Shown here: positions 10,380-19,671 of the stretch, in pieces
Numbering within the stretch: position 1 is the stretch's first letter
How the letters are laid out: each line of letters starts with the position of its first letter
Assembly: GCF_024758505.1 (NCBI RefSeq)
Contig: NZ_CP077970.1
Span: forward strand, 1,302,001-1,366,000
From: Bradyrhizobium arachidis
Lineage (GTDB): Bacteria > Pseudomonadota > Alphaproteobacteria > Rhizobiales > Xanthobacteraceae
Length of the DNA: 64,000 nucleotides
Direction of reading: 5' to 3'
The notes under the pieces: model-generated
What the model saw: the letters and a program-made list of their open reading frames with translations, nothing else
Database searches by the model: none
What the model was told of the DNA's origin: nothing
Translations under genes and position numbers: made by a program

Positions 10380-10769
10380 ACCACCTCACGAGCAAACAAC
10401 ATGCGCGCGCTATCTGCAACGAAGCTCCACGGCCCGCGTTGTCGCGGAGCTTCTACGCCAGCTTTGTCTGCAGAATCTATGCCAGCAGGCGCGATGCGCG
10501 TTCCTCGCGTCTTTTCCGATTGCGATGTCGCCGATGCGACAAAAGATGGTGAGTGTAAAACAAGCCGCGCGTCTGTGGTCGAAGATCGTACAAGCTCAGC
10601 AACGACTGTAGCTTGAATTTGGCGCTCGAATTGTTTAGCGGCCTGCATCTAACTGTTGTCGTGGGCCCGCGCGCCTTTCGGGTAACACCGACGCCCGCGC
10701 TGGGCCGCCAACTAAGCACCAAAGCCAACCATCTCTGTCGCTTCCCGATCGCAAGACGCGAGGCAAGCG
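10380..10769. other. Intergenic region upstream of the ParA remnant
   Basis: I find no supportable gene or repeat here. Frames on both strands are short and have no clear start. Confidence 0.5.
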
Positions 10770-10983
10770 ATGATTGTCGCTGTGCTCAATCAGAAGGGCC
10801 GCGTCGGCAAGGCCACGCTCGCCCTGCATCTCGCCGGTGAATGGGCGTCGCGCGGAAAGCGCGTGACGCCGATCGATGCTGACCCCCAGGGCTCGGCATT
10901 GGACTGGTCCCAGCAGCGGGCGCGGGAGAACGTCGCGCGGCTGTTCGGCTCGTTGGTCTCGCGCGCGACACCCTCTACTGCGA
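10770..10983 (+). pseudogene. ParA-type ATPase fragment with damaged Walker A
   Basis: The first ~60 codons are clearly ParA-like: IVAVLNQKGRVGKATLALH, then RVTPIDADPQGSALDWSQQR. The P-loop reads KGRVGKAT instead of KGGVGKTT, losing the conserved Gly and a Thr. A frameshift near 10952 follows (the other frame continues LARDTLYCEAA), and the remainder of the protein is missing. An intact ParA of related type lies at 37.5-38.2 kb. Confidence 0.75.
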
Positions 10984-10989
10984 GGCAGC

Positions 10990-11340
10990 AGCCGAAAATC
11001 CGATTCGTCCTAATGCATATCGGCTACCACCATACGAGCACGAGTTTATCGCGCTGGCTAAACATTATCCTAACGCCGCGAACGACGCGTGCTGGGCATG
11101 GATTATTAATCCGGTGGCGCGCGTTCGCTTTCTGAAGGAGATTCTGATGGCGGTTCCGTCCAACAAGATATTCACCATCGGCGGCGACTATGTCGCTGTT
11201 GAGCGAACTTACGGCCGCGCGTTCGTTGCGCATTGGTCGCCGAAGGCTGGATCGCGCTTGAGGACACCCGTCATCTGATTGACCTGATGATGCGCGGCAA
11301 CGCACTTCAGTTCTTTCGAAAAGGGCATCGAGAGGATGGA
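10990..11340 (+). pseudogene. C-terminal remnant of an amidohydrolase-family (TIM barrel) enzyme
   Basis: Pieces in different frames line up as one protein: KIRFVLMHIGY, then YEHEFIALAKHYPNAANDAC, WAWIINPVARVRFLKEILMA, VPSNKIFTIGGDYVAVERTY, and finally VAEGWIALEDTRHLIDLMMR followed by GNALQFFRK. This resembles the C-terminal third of metal-dependent amidohydrolases of the Amidohydro_2 type. At least two frameshifts are needed. It abuts the ParA fragment, so a deletion or recombination joined two unrelated genes. Confidence 0.65.
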
Positions 11341-11387
11341 TCCAGCCGTGAGCGCGGAATAAGCGTTAATTCTGCGTCGGCCACCAC

Positions 11388-11565
11388 TCAGAGCAACCGT
11401 GCAAAATCACGTCTAATCCTGGCGGCAAGTTCGTGGTCAGAGAAGCAGGCTATAGCGTCCTTCCACACCTGTGACGCCTGTTTGAAATCGCCGCTATTCC
11501 AATAGGCGCCACCGAGTTCAAACATGGCCAGCGCGTAGTCGGAATCGAGGGAGAGCGCCCAATAT
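11388..11565 (-). pseudogene. C-terminal scrap of a TPR protein
   Basis: The last ~56 residues read DSDYALAMFELGGAYWNSGD, then FKQASQVWKDAIACFSDHEL and AARIRRDFARLL. This is a clear TPR helix pair and natural C-terminus. Upstream in the same frame the sequence is low-complexity and not TPR-like, so the N-terminal part has been lost. Confidence 0.55.
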
Positions 11566-11635
11566 CCGGCCCGTCTCTCCGGCGGGCAGCAGCGCGTGGC
11601 CATCGCGCGCCTCTCGCGATGCGCCCAGCTGTTAT

Positions 11636-11870
11636 GCTTTTGACGACGCGACGCCGGCTCTCGATCCCGAGCTTGTGGGCGAGGTGCTCCGCGTATGCGC
11701 GAACTGGCCACCGGAGGCATGACGATGTTGGTGGTCACTCACGAAATGAGCTTCGCTCGTGAGGTTGCCGATCGCGCTATCTTCATGGGCGGTGGCGTAA
11801 TCGTGGAGGAAGGCGTTCCGCACGAGATCGTGGCGAATCCGCAAACCGCGAACTGCGTAGCATCGCCGAC
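11636..11870 (+). pseudogene. Remnant of a GlnQ-type amino acid ABC transporter ATPase
   Basis: Two frames join into [15 protein letters not shown] and then [20 protein letters not shown] followed by [20 protein letters not shown]. This covers the D-loop, H-loop (VTHEM) and C-terminal region of polar amino acid ABC ATPases. The N-terminal two thirds with Walker A and the signature motif are missing, and there is a frameshift near 11697. Confidence 0.7.
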
Positions 11871-11965
11871 CAAGAAAGCCGCAAAGTCACAGTGGCTTGC
11901 CGGTGACATCGTCCATGCTATTGACAAAGTAGGCGTTTGCCCGACGGCTCTTGCCAGCCCGCAAT

Positions 11966-12862
11966 TCATCGCGAGAAACGGACGTCTTCGCCGCCAAGTT
12001 GCGCCACGAGCCAATCGGCAAAGGCTCGTACCGCCGATCTCTGTCGGCTGGCGCGCGGGTAGATCAGGCGGTGACCGACGTAACGGATATCGTTGGCGCG
12101 TCCCGCCAATGGAGCCACCAATCGCCCGCTCGCCAGTTCGCGCTCGGCCAGAAGCGTCGATTCCAGGGCTACGCCTAATCCCTCCGCGGCTGTTGCAATC
12201 GCCAGAAAGCTTCGGTCGAACCTCATGCCGTGAAGGGCAGGGGCTTCCAATCCGTTGACAGTAAACCATTGATGCCACTGTACCTGCTTCACGTCGGAGC
12301 GGATCAGCGTCTGATCGAGGAGATCGGCCGGCTTCCTTATCGATTTTGCGAGGACGCGGGAGCAAAGGGGGGTGACCGTCTCCTCCGGCAGAGGGACGAT
12401 CTCGACACCCTCCGCGCGCGGTGGACCGTAGACGATATCGATATCGAAATCATCGTTGCTAAATCGCGCATAATCCGTGCTTGCCGCCAGTCGAACTTCG
12501 AGCTTCGGGTAAGTGGCGAGAAAGTGTGGGAGCCGCGGTGCCAGCCATTGCGCGGCAAAGCTGGGCGCGGAGTGCACGCGCACCAATTGCGGTCCGCGTG
12601 CGGCGACTTCCTCGAGGCCACGGCGGAGCTGGTCGAAAGCCGCTCCTGTGTGCCGCATCAAATTCTCGCCGGCCGGCGTGAGACGCACCGATCGCGCGCT
12701 GCGTTCGAATAGAACGGTGCGAAGCGTAGCCTCCAGCTTGCGGATGGCATGACTGACTGCACTCGGCGTCAGGTGAAGCTCATTCGCCGCATCGCGAAAC
12801 GAGCCGGTGCGGGCAGCAGCTTCAAAGGCGCGAATTGCCGATATTGGGACATTCGACAGCAT
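11966..12862 (-). CDS. LysR-family regulator (GcvA-like)
   Basis: A protein of 298 residues. An N-terminal winged helix-turn-helix ([20 protein letters not shown], then [18 protein letters not shown]) is followed by a periplasmic-binding-like effector domain ([28 protein letters not shown]). It resembles the GcvA subgroup. It is divergent from the dehydrogenase gene across a 110-bp gap that holds an ATGAA-N5-TTCAT dyad, the classic LysR arrangement. It probably controls the sugar-catabolic genes at 13-18.7 kb in response to their substrate. Full length, no defect seen. Confidence 0.9.
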   Translation of the reverse strand: MLSNVPISAIRAFEAAARTGSFRDAANELHLTPSAVSHAIRKLEATLRTVLFERSARSVRLTPAGENLMRHTGAAFDQLRRGLEEVAARGPQLVRVHSAPSFAAQWLAPRLPHFLATYPKLEVRLAASTDYARFSNDDFDIDIVYGPPRAEGVEIVPLPEETVTPLCSRVLAKSIRKPADLLDQTLIRSDVKQVQWHQWFTVNGLEAPALHGMRFDRSFLAIATAAEGLGVALESTLLAERELASGRLVAPLAGRANDIRYVGHRLIYPRASRQRSAVRAFADWLVAQLGGEDVRFSR

Positions 12863-12869
12863 TTGATAA

Positions 12870-12884
12870 ATGAACCAGATTCAT
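12870..12884. promoter_or_regulatory. Candidate LysR operator
   Basis: ATGAACCAGATTCAT is an inverted repeat with 5-bp arms and a 5-bp spacer containing the T-N11-A pattern of LysR sites. It lies 8 bp upstream of the lysR start and 89 bp before the dehydrogenase gene. Confidence 0.55.
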
Positions 12885-12972
12885 CGATCCGTGACAACTG
12901 TGCGCTTGTCCCTAGGTCTTCCGCGGGTCATTCCTAGCCCTGCCAAGGAAGAACAATGAACGGGAGGAACTA

Positions 12973-13722
12973 ATGCTTCTCAGCGGGAAGACGGCCATCA
13001 TTTCGGGTGCGGCCTCGCCGCGCGGGATCGGACTTGCCACCGCCCGGCGGTTCGCGGCCGAGGGGGCTCGGGTCGCCATTCTGGATATTGACGCCGGCGC
13101 TGCAGCGGATGCAGCGGCATCGCTTGGAAAGTCCCACATCGGACTTCGGTGTGACGTCGCCGACAAATCGTCCTGCGAACAGGCGGTCGCCCGCGCGCTC
13201 GAAGCCTTCGGAAGCGTCGATATTCTCATCAACAATGCCGGCATCACCCAGCCGGTGAAGCTCCTCGAGATTTCGGCGGCCGATTGGGATCGCATCCAGG
13301 ACGTCAATCTGAAGGGTGTTCTGTTTCTCTCCCAGGCGGTGATCCCGCATATGCGCGCACGGAAATCCGGATCGATCGCATGCATGTCGTCGGTCTCTGC
13401 CCAGCGCGGCGGTGGCATTTTTGGCGGGCCGCACTATTCGGCTGCGAAAGCCGGCGTGCTTGGTCTCGCCAAGGCGATGGCCCGTGAGTTCGGCCCGGAC
13501 GGTATCCGCGTCAATTGCGTGACGCCGGGCCTGATCGGCACCGATATCACTGCGGGCAAGCTGACGGACGAGATCAGGGCGAAGATCCTGGAAGGCATTC
13601 CGCTCAATCGTCTCGGCACGGCGGAAGACGTTGCCGGCATCTACACCTTCCTGGCCTCGGATCTATCTGCCTACGTCACTGGCGCCGTGATCGACGTCAA
13701 TGGCGGCATGCTCATCCACTGA
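12973..13722 (+). CDS. Short-chain dehydrogenase/reductase
   Basis: A protein of 249 residues with a GGGAGGAAC ribosome site. It is a classical SDR: a nucleotide-binding start (KTAIISGAASPRGIGLATARR), ILDIDA with the cofactor-selecting Asp, NNAGIT, the catalytic Ser in MSSVSAQ and the YSAAK pair. An Asp after the second strand suggests NAD rather than NADP. It is the first gene of an operon with a split transketolase and a TRAP transporter, so it probably oxidises or reduces a polyol, sugar or keto-sugar. The substrate is not determined by the sequence. Confidence 0.9.
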   Translation: MLLSGKTAIISGAASPRGIGLATARRFAAEGARVAILDIDAGAAADAAASLGKSHIGLRCDVADKSSCEQAVARALEAFGSVDILINNAGITQPVKLLEISAADWDRIQDVNLKGVLFLSQAVIPHMRARKSGSIACMSSVSAQRGGGIFGGPHYSAAKAGVLGLAKAMAREFGPDGIRVNCVTPGLIGTDITAGKLTDEIRAKILEGIPLNRLGTAEDVAGIYTFLASDLSAYVTGAVIDVNGGMLIH

Positions 13723-13743
13723 GCCGAGACAAGGTCCAGATCA

Positions 13744-14595
13744 ATGGAAACCTCAACCAAGACGCTGACCAACACGCCGAGCCTCGCGGATCGGGCCTAC
13801 AACGTTCGCCGCAATGCGCTGCGCATGGGCGAGGTCCAGGGCCAGGGCTATATCGCGCAGGCTCTGGACATCTCCGACGTTCTCGCCGTGGCCTACTTTC
13901 ACGCGATGCGCTACCGGCCTGAAGATCCGTCATGGGAGGGGCGGGACCGCTTTCTGCTCTCCAACGGGCACTACGCCATCGCCCTTTACGCTGCCTTGAT
14001 CGAGGCGGGAATTGTCCCCGAGGAAGAACTCGAAACGTACGGAAGCGACGAGAGCCGCCTGCCGATGTCGGGCATGGCCTCCTATACACCCGGAATGGAG
14101 ATGTCGGGCGGCTCGCTCGGACTTGGGCTCAGCATCGCCGTCGGCATGGGCCTCGGGCTCAAGCGCAAAAAATCCGAAGCGCGGGTATATACCTTGTTTT
14201 CTGATGGCGAGCTCGACGAAGGCTCCGTCTGGGAGGCCATCCAGTCGGCAGGCCATTACAAGCTCGACAATCTGATAGGAATCGTCGACGTCAACAACCA
14301 GCAGGCGGACGGTCCTTCCACGCAGGTCATGGCGTTCGAGCCGCTGGTCGACAAGCTTCAGGCTTTTGGCTGGTTCGTGCAGCGCATCGACGGCAACGAT
14401 CTCGATGCCGCGGTTGCCGCGTTCGATGCCGCCAAGTCCCATCCCGAGCCCAAGCCGCGGATGATTATCGCGGACACGCTGATGGGGAAGGGCGTTCCCT
14501 TCCTTGAGCAACGCGAGAAGAACCATTTTATCCGCGTCGAGCAGCGCGAATGGCAGCTCGCGCTGGCCGCGCTGGAAGCCGGGAGGCAGGCATGA
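13744..14595 (+). CDS. Transketolase N-terminal subunit
   Basis: A protein of 283 residues, starting 22 bp after the SDR gene. It holds the thiamine-diphosphate domain: GRDRFLLSNGHYAIALYAAL, GGSLGLGLSIAVGMGLGLK, and the TPP-binding GDGELDEGSVWEA ending in NN. Its length equals only the PP domain of transketolase; the Pyr and C-terminal domains are in the next gene. Their 4-bp ATGA overlap points to a 1:1 complex. Split transketolases of this kind occur in sugar-specific catabolic operons, such as apulose-phosphate use, but the kinase or isomerase of that pathway is absent here. Confidence 0.92.
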   Translation: METSTKTLTNTPSLADRAYNVRRNALRMGEVQGQGYIAQALDISDVLAVAYFHAMRYRPEDPSWEGRDRFLLSNGHYAIALYAALIEAGIVPEEELETYGSDESRLPMSGMASYTPGMEMSGGSLGLGLSIAVGMGLGLKRKKSEARVYTLFSDGELDEGSVWEAIQSAGHYKLDNLIGIVDVNNQQADGPSTQVMAFEPLVDKLQAFGWFVQRIDGNDLDAAVAAFDAAKSHPEPKPRMIIADTLMGKGVPFLEQREKNHFIRVEQREWQLALAALEAGRQA

Positions 14596-15602
14596 AGAGC
14601 GTAAGATCCGCACCGCAGCAGGGCAAGCCGCGTCTGACAACCTCGGCGATGATCGCGTCGATCGCGGCTGAAGGACAAAAGACGAAGTCAGCGCCCTTTG
14701 GACACGCGCTCGTCGAGCTTGCACGCAGCCGCCCTGATGTGGTCGGCATGACGGCTGATCTTGGCAAATACACCGACCTGCACATTTTCGCGAAGGCATT
14801 TCCGGATCGCTATTACCAGATGGGCATGGCCGAGCAGCTTCTGTTCGGCGCGGCCTCAGGCCTTGCCGCCGAAGGCTTCATGCCGTTCGCCACCACCTAC
14901 GCCGTGTTCGCCTCGCGGCGCGCTTACGACTTCATCCACCAGACGATCGCGGAGGAAGACCGCAACGTGAAGATCGTGTGCGCATTGCCGGGCCTGACCT
15001 CGGGCTATGGCCCGAGCCATCAGGCCGCAGAGGATCTCGCGCTGTTTCGCGCGATGCCGAACATGACGGTCATCGATCCCTGCGATGCTCACGAAATCGA
15101 GCAGCTAGTGCCAGCCATCGCTGCGCATCAGGGGCCGGTCTACATGCGGCTGCTGCGTGGCCAGGTGCCGGTCGTGCTGGACAAATATGACTACAAATTC
15201 GAGCTCGGAAAGGCCAAGCTGATCCGTGACGGGAAAGATGCCCTGGTTATCTCGTCAGGCATCATGACCATGCGCGCGCTCGAGGCCGCACAAACCTTGA
15301 AGGACGACAGCATCGATACTGCGGTGCTGCATGTTCCAACCATCAAGCCGCTCGATGCCGAGACAATCTTGCGTGAGGCAGGCAACCCGGGCCGTCTTGT
15401 CGTCGTTGCCGAAAACCACACAACGATCGGCGGTCTAGGGGAGGCCGTTGCCGCACTTCTGATGCGTTCAGGCGTCCATCCGCCGTTCCGACAGATCGCA
15501 CTGCCGGACGAGTTCCTTGATGCTGGTGCACTTCCGACGCTGCACGATCGCTACGGGATTTCCACCGCAGAGGTCGCAAGGCAGATCAAGCAGTGGCTCT
15601 AA
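14592..15602 (+). CDS. Transketolase C-terminal subunit
   Basis: A protein of 336 residues. The start at 14592 overlaps the stop of the N-terminal subunit gene (ATGA). It carries the Pyr domain (VVGMTADLGKYTDLHIFAKA; YYQMGMAEQLLFGAASGLAA, with the catalytic Glu after GMA) and the C-terminal domain (DALVISSGIMTMRALEA; LVVVAENHTTIGGLGEAVAA). With the preceding product it should form an active transketolase that moves two-carbon ketol units in the cytoplasm. Confidence 0.92.
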   Translation: MKSVRSAPQQGKPRLTTSAMIASIAAEGQKTKSAPFGHALVELARSRPDVVGMTADLGKYTDLHIFAKAFPDRYYQMGMAEQLLFGAASGLAAEGFMPFATTYAVFASRRAYDFIHQTIAEEDRNVKIVCALPGLTSGYGPSHQAAEDLALFRAMPNMTVIDPCDAHEIEQLVPAIAAHQGPVYMRLLRGQVPVVLDKYDYKFELGKAKLIRDGKDALVISSGIMTMRALEAAQTLKDDSIDTAVLHVPTIKPLDAETILREAGNPGRLVVVAENHTTIGGLGEAVAALLMRSGVHPPFRQIALPDEFLDAGALPTLHDRYGISTAEVARQIKQWL

Positions 15603-15793
15603 TCCACCGGCGCTAAGCGCTCATCGAGCCAAGTCCGAGTGAAAAGCAACGCTCGTCGCATGTCGCGGCGGCGAGCGATGGGTGTTGCCCAAATGGCGGT
15701 GGTCGAGAGCCGGTGAACGAAGAGCCCGGAAAGCTTCACGCCAGCGCAGGCCGATGCAGCGACACCAATATCAATGCAGATCAGGAGGAAAAC

Positions 15794-16819
15794 ATGACTA
15801 GCTCGAAGCCCGGAAGCATCAGCCGCCGATCGCTGTTGCTGGCAGCCAGCACCGTGCCCCTCTGCGGCATTCTCACCCGCCCGGCATCAGCCGCCGAGTT
15901 CGTCTACAAGTTCGCGACCGGACAGGATCCGACTCACCCGGTAAATATCCGGGCGCAGGAAGCGATCGACCGCATCCGCGAAGCGACCAGCGGACGACTG
16001 GAGATCAGGCTGTTCCCGGCCAATCAGCTCGGCTCCGACACCGAGCTAATGACCCAGGTTCGCAGCGGCGGCGTCGAGTTCTTCAATCAATCGTCCTCGA
16101 TTCTCGCCACCCTCGTGCCCAGCGCAGGGATCGTGAACACGGGCTTCGCATTCGCCGACTACAACAGCGTGTGGAAGGCGATGGACGGCGACCTCGGCAC
16201 CTATATCCGAGCGCAGATTGCCAAGATGCCGATCATGGCGGTGTCGAAGGCCTGGGACAACGGCTTTCGTCAGGTGACTTCATCCGGCCGCGAGGTCCGG
16301 ACGCCGGATGATCTCAAGAATTTCCAGATCCGCGTTCCGCCCGCGCCGCTTTTGACCTCGCTGTTCAAGGCGCTAGGCGCCGGGCCGACGCCGATCAACT
16401 TCAACGAGGTCTATTCTGCGTTGCAGACCAAGGTCGTCGACGGCCAGGAGAACCCGTTGCCGATCATCGCGACCGCGCGTCTCTATGAAGTTCAGAGCAC
16501 GTGCAGCCTGACCGGGCACGTCTGGGACGGCTACTGGATCCTGGGCAACAAGCGCGCCTTCGAACGCCTACCCAAGGACGTTCAGGAGATCGTGACGCGC
16601 GAGCTCGATCGCTCCGCCGTCGATCAACGCGCCGATATCGCAAAGCTCAGCCAGTCGCTGCGCACCGATCTCTCGGCCAAAGGGCTCAAGTTCATCGACG
16701 TCGATCGCGCCGCCTTCCGTCAGGCCCTGTCCAAGACGAGCTTCTACGCCGACTGGAAGGGCAAGTTTGGCGAGGAGGCCTGGTCGCAGCTCGAAAAAGC
16801 CGCGGGTCAGCTATCATGA
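15794..16819 (+). CDS. TRAP transporter substrate-binding protein (DctP family)
   Basis: A protein of 341 residues from an ATG with AGGAGG 5 nt upstream. The N-terminus has a twin-arginine-like export signal (SRRSLLLAASTVPLCG) and a cleavage region PASAAEF. The mature part shows DctP features (YKFATGQDPTHPVNIRAQEA, FFNQSSSILATLVPS, and INFNEVYSALQTKVVDGQEN, which contains the conserved helix near the ligand). It binds a substrate, commonly an organic or sugar acid, in the periplasm. The gene overlaps the membrane component gene by 4 bp. Confidence 0.9.
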   Translation: MTSSKPGSISRRSLLLAASTVPLCGILTRPASAAEFVYKFATGQDPTHPVNIRAQEAIDRIREATSGRLEIRLFPANQLGSDTELMTQVRSGGVEFFNQSSSILATLVPSAGIVNTGFAFADYNSVWKAMDGDLGTYIRAQIAKMPIMAVSKAWDNGFRQVTSSGREVRTPDDLKNFQIRVPPAPLLTSLFKALGAGPTPINFNEVYSALQTKVVDGQENPLPIIATARLYEVQSTCSLTGHVWDGYWILGNKRAFERLPKDVQEIVTRELDRSAVDQRADIAKLSQSLRTDLSAKGLKFIDVDRAAFRQALSKTSFYADWKGKFGEEAWSQLEKAAGQLS

Positions 16820-18708
16820 CCAGCATGAGCCATACGCCGCATGTCGATGCCGGTATGGCGGCCGGCAAGTCTCAAGCGGGCTCGCGCAGCTGGGTGCTGA
16901 AGGCGAACACGGTGCTTGGCCATGTCGTCGCGGTCCCGGCAGCACTGCTTGTGCTGGCGGAGATCGCGGTGCTTTCCGCCGGAATCGTGGGCAGATACGT
17001 CTTCCGCTCGCCGATCGTCTGGTCCGACGAGCTCGCCAGCATTCTCTTCCTGTGGCTCGCCATGCTCGGATCCGTGATTGCGTTCCAGCGCGGCGAGCAT
17101 ATGCGGATGACGGCCATCGTCGGCGTTCTCAGTGCCGAAGTTCGCGCGTTCCTGGATGTGGTAGCAGCCGCGGCATCGCTGGCATTCCTCGTGCTCGTCG
17201 TCTGGCCGGCCTATGAATTCGCCGCCGACGAGGCATTCGTCACGACGCCGGCGCTCGAAATTGTCAACAGCTGGCGTGCGGGCGCACTACCGATCGGGAT
17301 CGGACTGATGCTGATCGCAGCGGTCCTCCGGCTCATCCGCATCGCGAGCCTGCGCAACTTGCTGGCGTCCCTGGCGATCGTCGCAGGAATCATCGCGACC
17401 TTCGTTCTGCTCGCGCCGGTCTTGAAGCCGCTCGGCAATCTGAATCTCCTGATCTTCTTCGTGTTCGTCGTCGGCGCTATGGTCTTTGCGGCCGTACCGA
17501 TCGCGTTCGCATTCGGCCTCGCCACCGTCGGCTATCTCGCTCTGACAACCAGCACGCCCGACGTGGTCATGATCGGGCGAATGGACGAGGGTATGAGCCA
17601 CCTGATCGTGCTCGCCGTGCCGCTCTTCGTCTTTCTCGGGCTTCTGATCGAAATGACGGGGATGGCCCGCGCGATGGTCAGCTTCCTCGCGAGCCTGCTG
17701 GGCCACGTGCGCGGCGGACTGCACTACGTGCTGGTCGGAGCAATGTATCTGGTCTCGGGCATCTCCGGATCCAAGGCGGCGGATATGGCGGCGGTTGCTC
17801 CGGTCCTGTTTCCGGAGATGCGGCAGCGTGGGGCAAAGCCAGGCGATCTCGTGGCGCTGCTGGCCGCAACGGGAGCGCAGACCGAGACGATTCCTCCCTC
17901 GCTGGTCCTGATCACGATCGGCTCGGTGACAGGTGTATCGATCTCGGCGCTGTTCACTGGCGGGTTGCTTCCGGGTGTGGTGCTCGCGATCATGCTCGCT
18001 GCCGTGGTGTGGTGGCGATACCGCCGCGGGGACCTGTCCCACGTCAAAAGAGCGACGGGGCGGGAGATGGGTCGCGCCTTTGTGATCGCGATACCGGCCA
18101 TCGCGCTGCCATTCGTGATCCGAACCGCCGTGGTCGAAGGGGTTGCGACGGCAACAGAGGTCTCGACCATCGGCATCCTGTACTCGGCCTGTGCGGGTCT
18201 CTTCGTCTACCGTCAGTTCGACTGGCGTCGCATCTATCCGATGCTGGTCGAGACGGCCTCGCTGTCGGGGGCGATTCTGCTCATCATCGGCGCAGCGACA
18301 GGCATGGCCTGGGCGCTGACCCAGTCGGGATTTTCGGCCTCTCTTGCGAAGTTCATGACGAGCCTTCCGGGCGGGGTCCCGGTCTTTCTGGCAGTGACGA
18401 TCGTGACCTTCGTGATCCTCGGCAGCGTGCTGGAGGGAATCCCGGCCATCGTCCTGTTTGGTCCGCTGCTGTTCCCAATCGCGCGGCAGGTCGGGGTGCA
18501 CGACGTCCACTACGCGATGGTGGTCGTTCTCGCCATGGGCATCGGCCTGTTCGCCCCGCCGTTCGGCGTCGGTTACTACACCGCCTGCGCCATCAGCCGC
18601 ATCAACCCGGACGAGGGCATGAAGCCCATCGTGGGCTACATGATCGCGCTCCTGATCGGCACGCTGATCGTCGCAGCCGTGCCCTGGTTATCGATCGGCT
18701 TCCTTTGA
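16816..18708 (+). CDS. Fused TRAP transporter membrane protein DctQM
   Basis: The 630 residues start at the ATG overlapping the dctP stop. Residues ~30-190 are the small DctQ part with four helices (VWSDELASILFLWLAMLGSV). From ~200 on comes the DctM part with about a dozen helices (VPIAFAFGLATVGYLALTTS, VSGISGSKAADMAAVAPVLF, ATGAQTETIPPSLVLITIGS, ILGSVLEGIPAIVLFGPLLF). The two are usually separate genes; fusion is a known variant. It uses a Na+ or H+ gradient to import the DctP ligand. A strong terminator follows 10 bp after the stop. Confidence 0.92.
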   Translation: MTSMSHTPHVDAGMAAGKSQAGSRSWVLKANTVLGHVVAVPAALLVLAEIAVLSAGIVGRYVFRSPIVWSDELASILFLWLAMLGSVIAFQRGEHMRMTAIVGVLSAEVRAFLDVVAAAASLAFLVLVVWPAYEFAADEAFVTTPALEIVNSWRAGALPIGIGLMLIAAVLRLIRIASLRNLLASLAIVAGIIATFVLLAPVLKPLGNLNLLIFFVFVVGAMVFAAVPIAFAFGLATVGYLALTTSTPDVVMIGRMDEGMSHLIVLAVPLFVFLGLLIEMTGMARAMVSFLASLLGHVRGGLHYVLVGAMYLVSGISGSKAADMAAVAPVLFPEMRQRGAKPGDLVALLAATGAQTETIPPSLVLITIGSVTGVSISALFTGGLLPGVVLAIMLAAVVWWRYRRGDLSHVKRATGREMGRAFVIAIPAIALPFVIRTAVVEGVATATEVSTIGILYSACAGLFVYRQFDWRRIYPMLVETASLSGAILLIIGAATGMAWALTQSGFSASLAKFMTSLPGGVPVFLAVTIVTFVILGSVLEGIPAIVLFGPLLFPIARQVGVHDVHYAMVVVLAMGIGLFAPPFGVGYYTACAISRINPDEGMKPIVGYMIALLIGTLIVAAVPWLSIGFL

Positions 18709-18717
18709 CCAGCTCGG

Positions 18718-18748
18718 CAGGAGCCTCGCGGGAACCGCGAGGCTCCTG
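18718..18748. terminator. Bidirectional terminator between convergent operons
   Basis: A perfect 14-bp stem (CAGGAGCCTCGCGG with CCGCGAGGCTCCTG) closes a 3-nt loop. It fills the 41-bp gap between the TRAP gene and the convergent SMP-30 gene. Confidence 0.88.
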
Positions 18749-18749
18749 G

Positions 18750-19640
18750 TCAGGCGAATTTCGGCAGGTGCAGGGGCAGGCCGTCGCAAGGCATATTGAT
18801 CTGCTCGACCTGGCCCTTGCCGACCTCCGTAACCCGCAGCTTCTTGCCCGCAAGCGTGAAGGCACAGTTCGTCGGCTGAGGCCCATCCAGGATCAGCCGA
18901 TCGACCACTTCGCCGCGCCGGTCCAGCACCGTGACGTTCTTCTGGTTGTAGACGGTGCAATAAAGCCGGCCGTCCGCGCCGAAGGCCATCCCATCTGGTC
19001 CTTTGAAATCGGGATTGGCATCGGGCTGCAGGACGTTGCCGAAGAGGGCGCGTTTCGGCGCAGCTTCGCCGAGCACGTCATATCGATAGATCTCGCCGGT
19101 GAAGGACGCGTTGGCGTAGAGGTGGTTGTCGGGACCGAAGGCAACGCCGTTGGTGAAGCGGATCTTGCGATCGAGCACGCGGAGCACCTTCATGGCTGCC
19201 GGATCGATCTCGTATACACGGCCGTCCCAATCGAGATCCATATAGCCGTCCACGAAAGACTGGCCGTTGATGAAATCCTCCGCGGCCATTCCGGAATCGG
19301 TCATGTAGAGCAGTCCGTTCGGACCGAAGCAGAGATCGTTTGGAAACAGGAAGCGGTCCGAGCCTTCGCCCTGCATGCGCCGGACCTCGTTTCCGCTTTC
19401 GTCGATGCAGATCAGCGCCCGGAGGCCGGCCTCCGCGATCCAGATCCGCCCGTGGCCGTCAGTCGTCAGTCCATTCGGACGCCCGCCCGTCGTGCGGATG
19501 ACGCGGCGATTGCCGCGAGGATCGAGCCGGGTGACGCAAAGAGTCGAAGCAGACATCTCCGTGACATACATCGAGCCGTCCGGCAGGCACACCGGGCCCT
19601 CCGGCGCCCCAATTCCGGTTGCGAACAGTGTCGACGCCAT
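18750..19640 (-). CDS. SMP-30/gluconolactonase-family protein
   Basis: A protein of 296 residues, start supported by GGGAGGGA. Six-bladed propeller motifs recur: GAPEGPVCLPDGSMYVTEM, GGRPNGLTTDGHGRIWIAEA, FPNDLCFGPNGLLYMTDSG, RFTNGVAFGPDNHLYANAS, KGPDGMAFGADGRLYCTVYN. The conserved Glu, Asn and Asp metal-binding residues (E in GAPEG, N in FTNGV, D in GPDG) are visible. The family hydrolyses sugar lactones. It is the last gene of the ABC transporter operon, so it likely opens a lactone made from the imported sugar. Confidence 0.88.
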   Translation of the reverse strand: MASTLFATGIGAPEGPVCLPDGSMYVTEMSASTLCVTRLDPRGNRRVIRTTGGRPNGLTTDGHGRIWIAEAGLRALICIDESGNEVRRMQGEGSDRFLFPNDLCFGPNGLLYMTDSGMAAEDFINGQSFVDGYMDLDWDGRVYEIDPAAMKVLRVLDRKIRFTNGVAFGPDNHLYANASFTGEIYRYDVLGEAAPKRALFGNVLQPDANPDFKGPDGMAFGADGRLYCTVYNQKNVTVLDRRGEVVDRLILDGPQPTNCAFTLAGKKLRVTEVGKGQVEQINMPCDGLPLHLPKFA

Positions 19641-19671
19641 TCATCCCTCCCATTCTCGAATGTTACTCTCG

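Noticed and set aside
17287..18510. A 407-codon minus-strand frame opposite the TRAP membrane gene
   Set aside because: The His/Arg/Asp-rich translation is the usual antisense pattern of a hydrophobic membrane protein gene.
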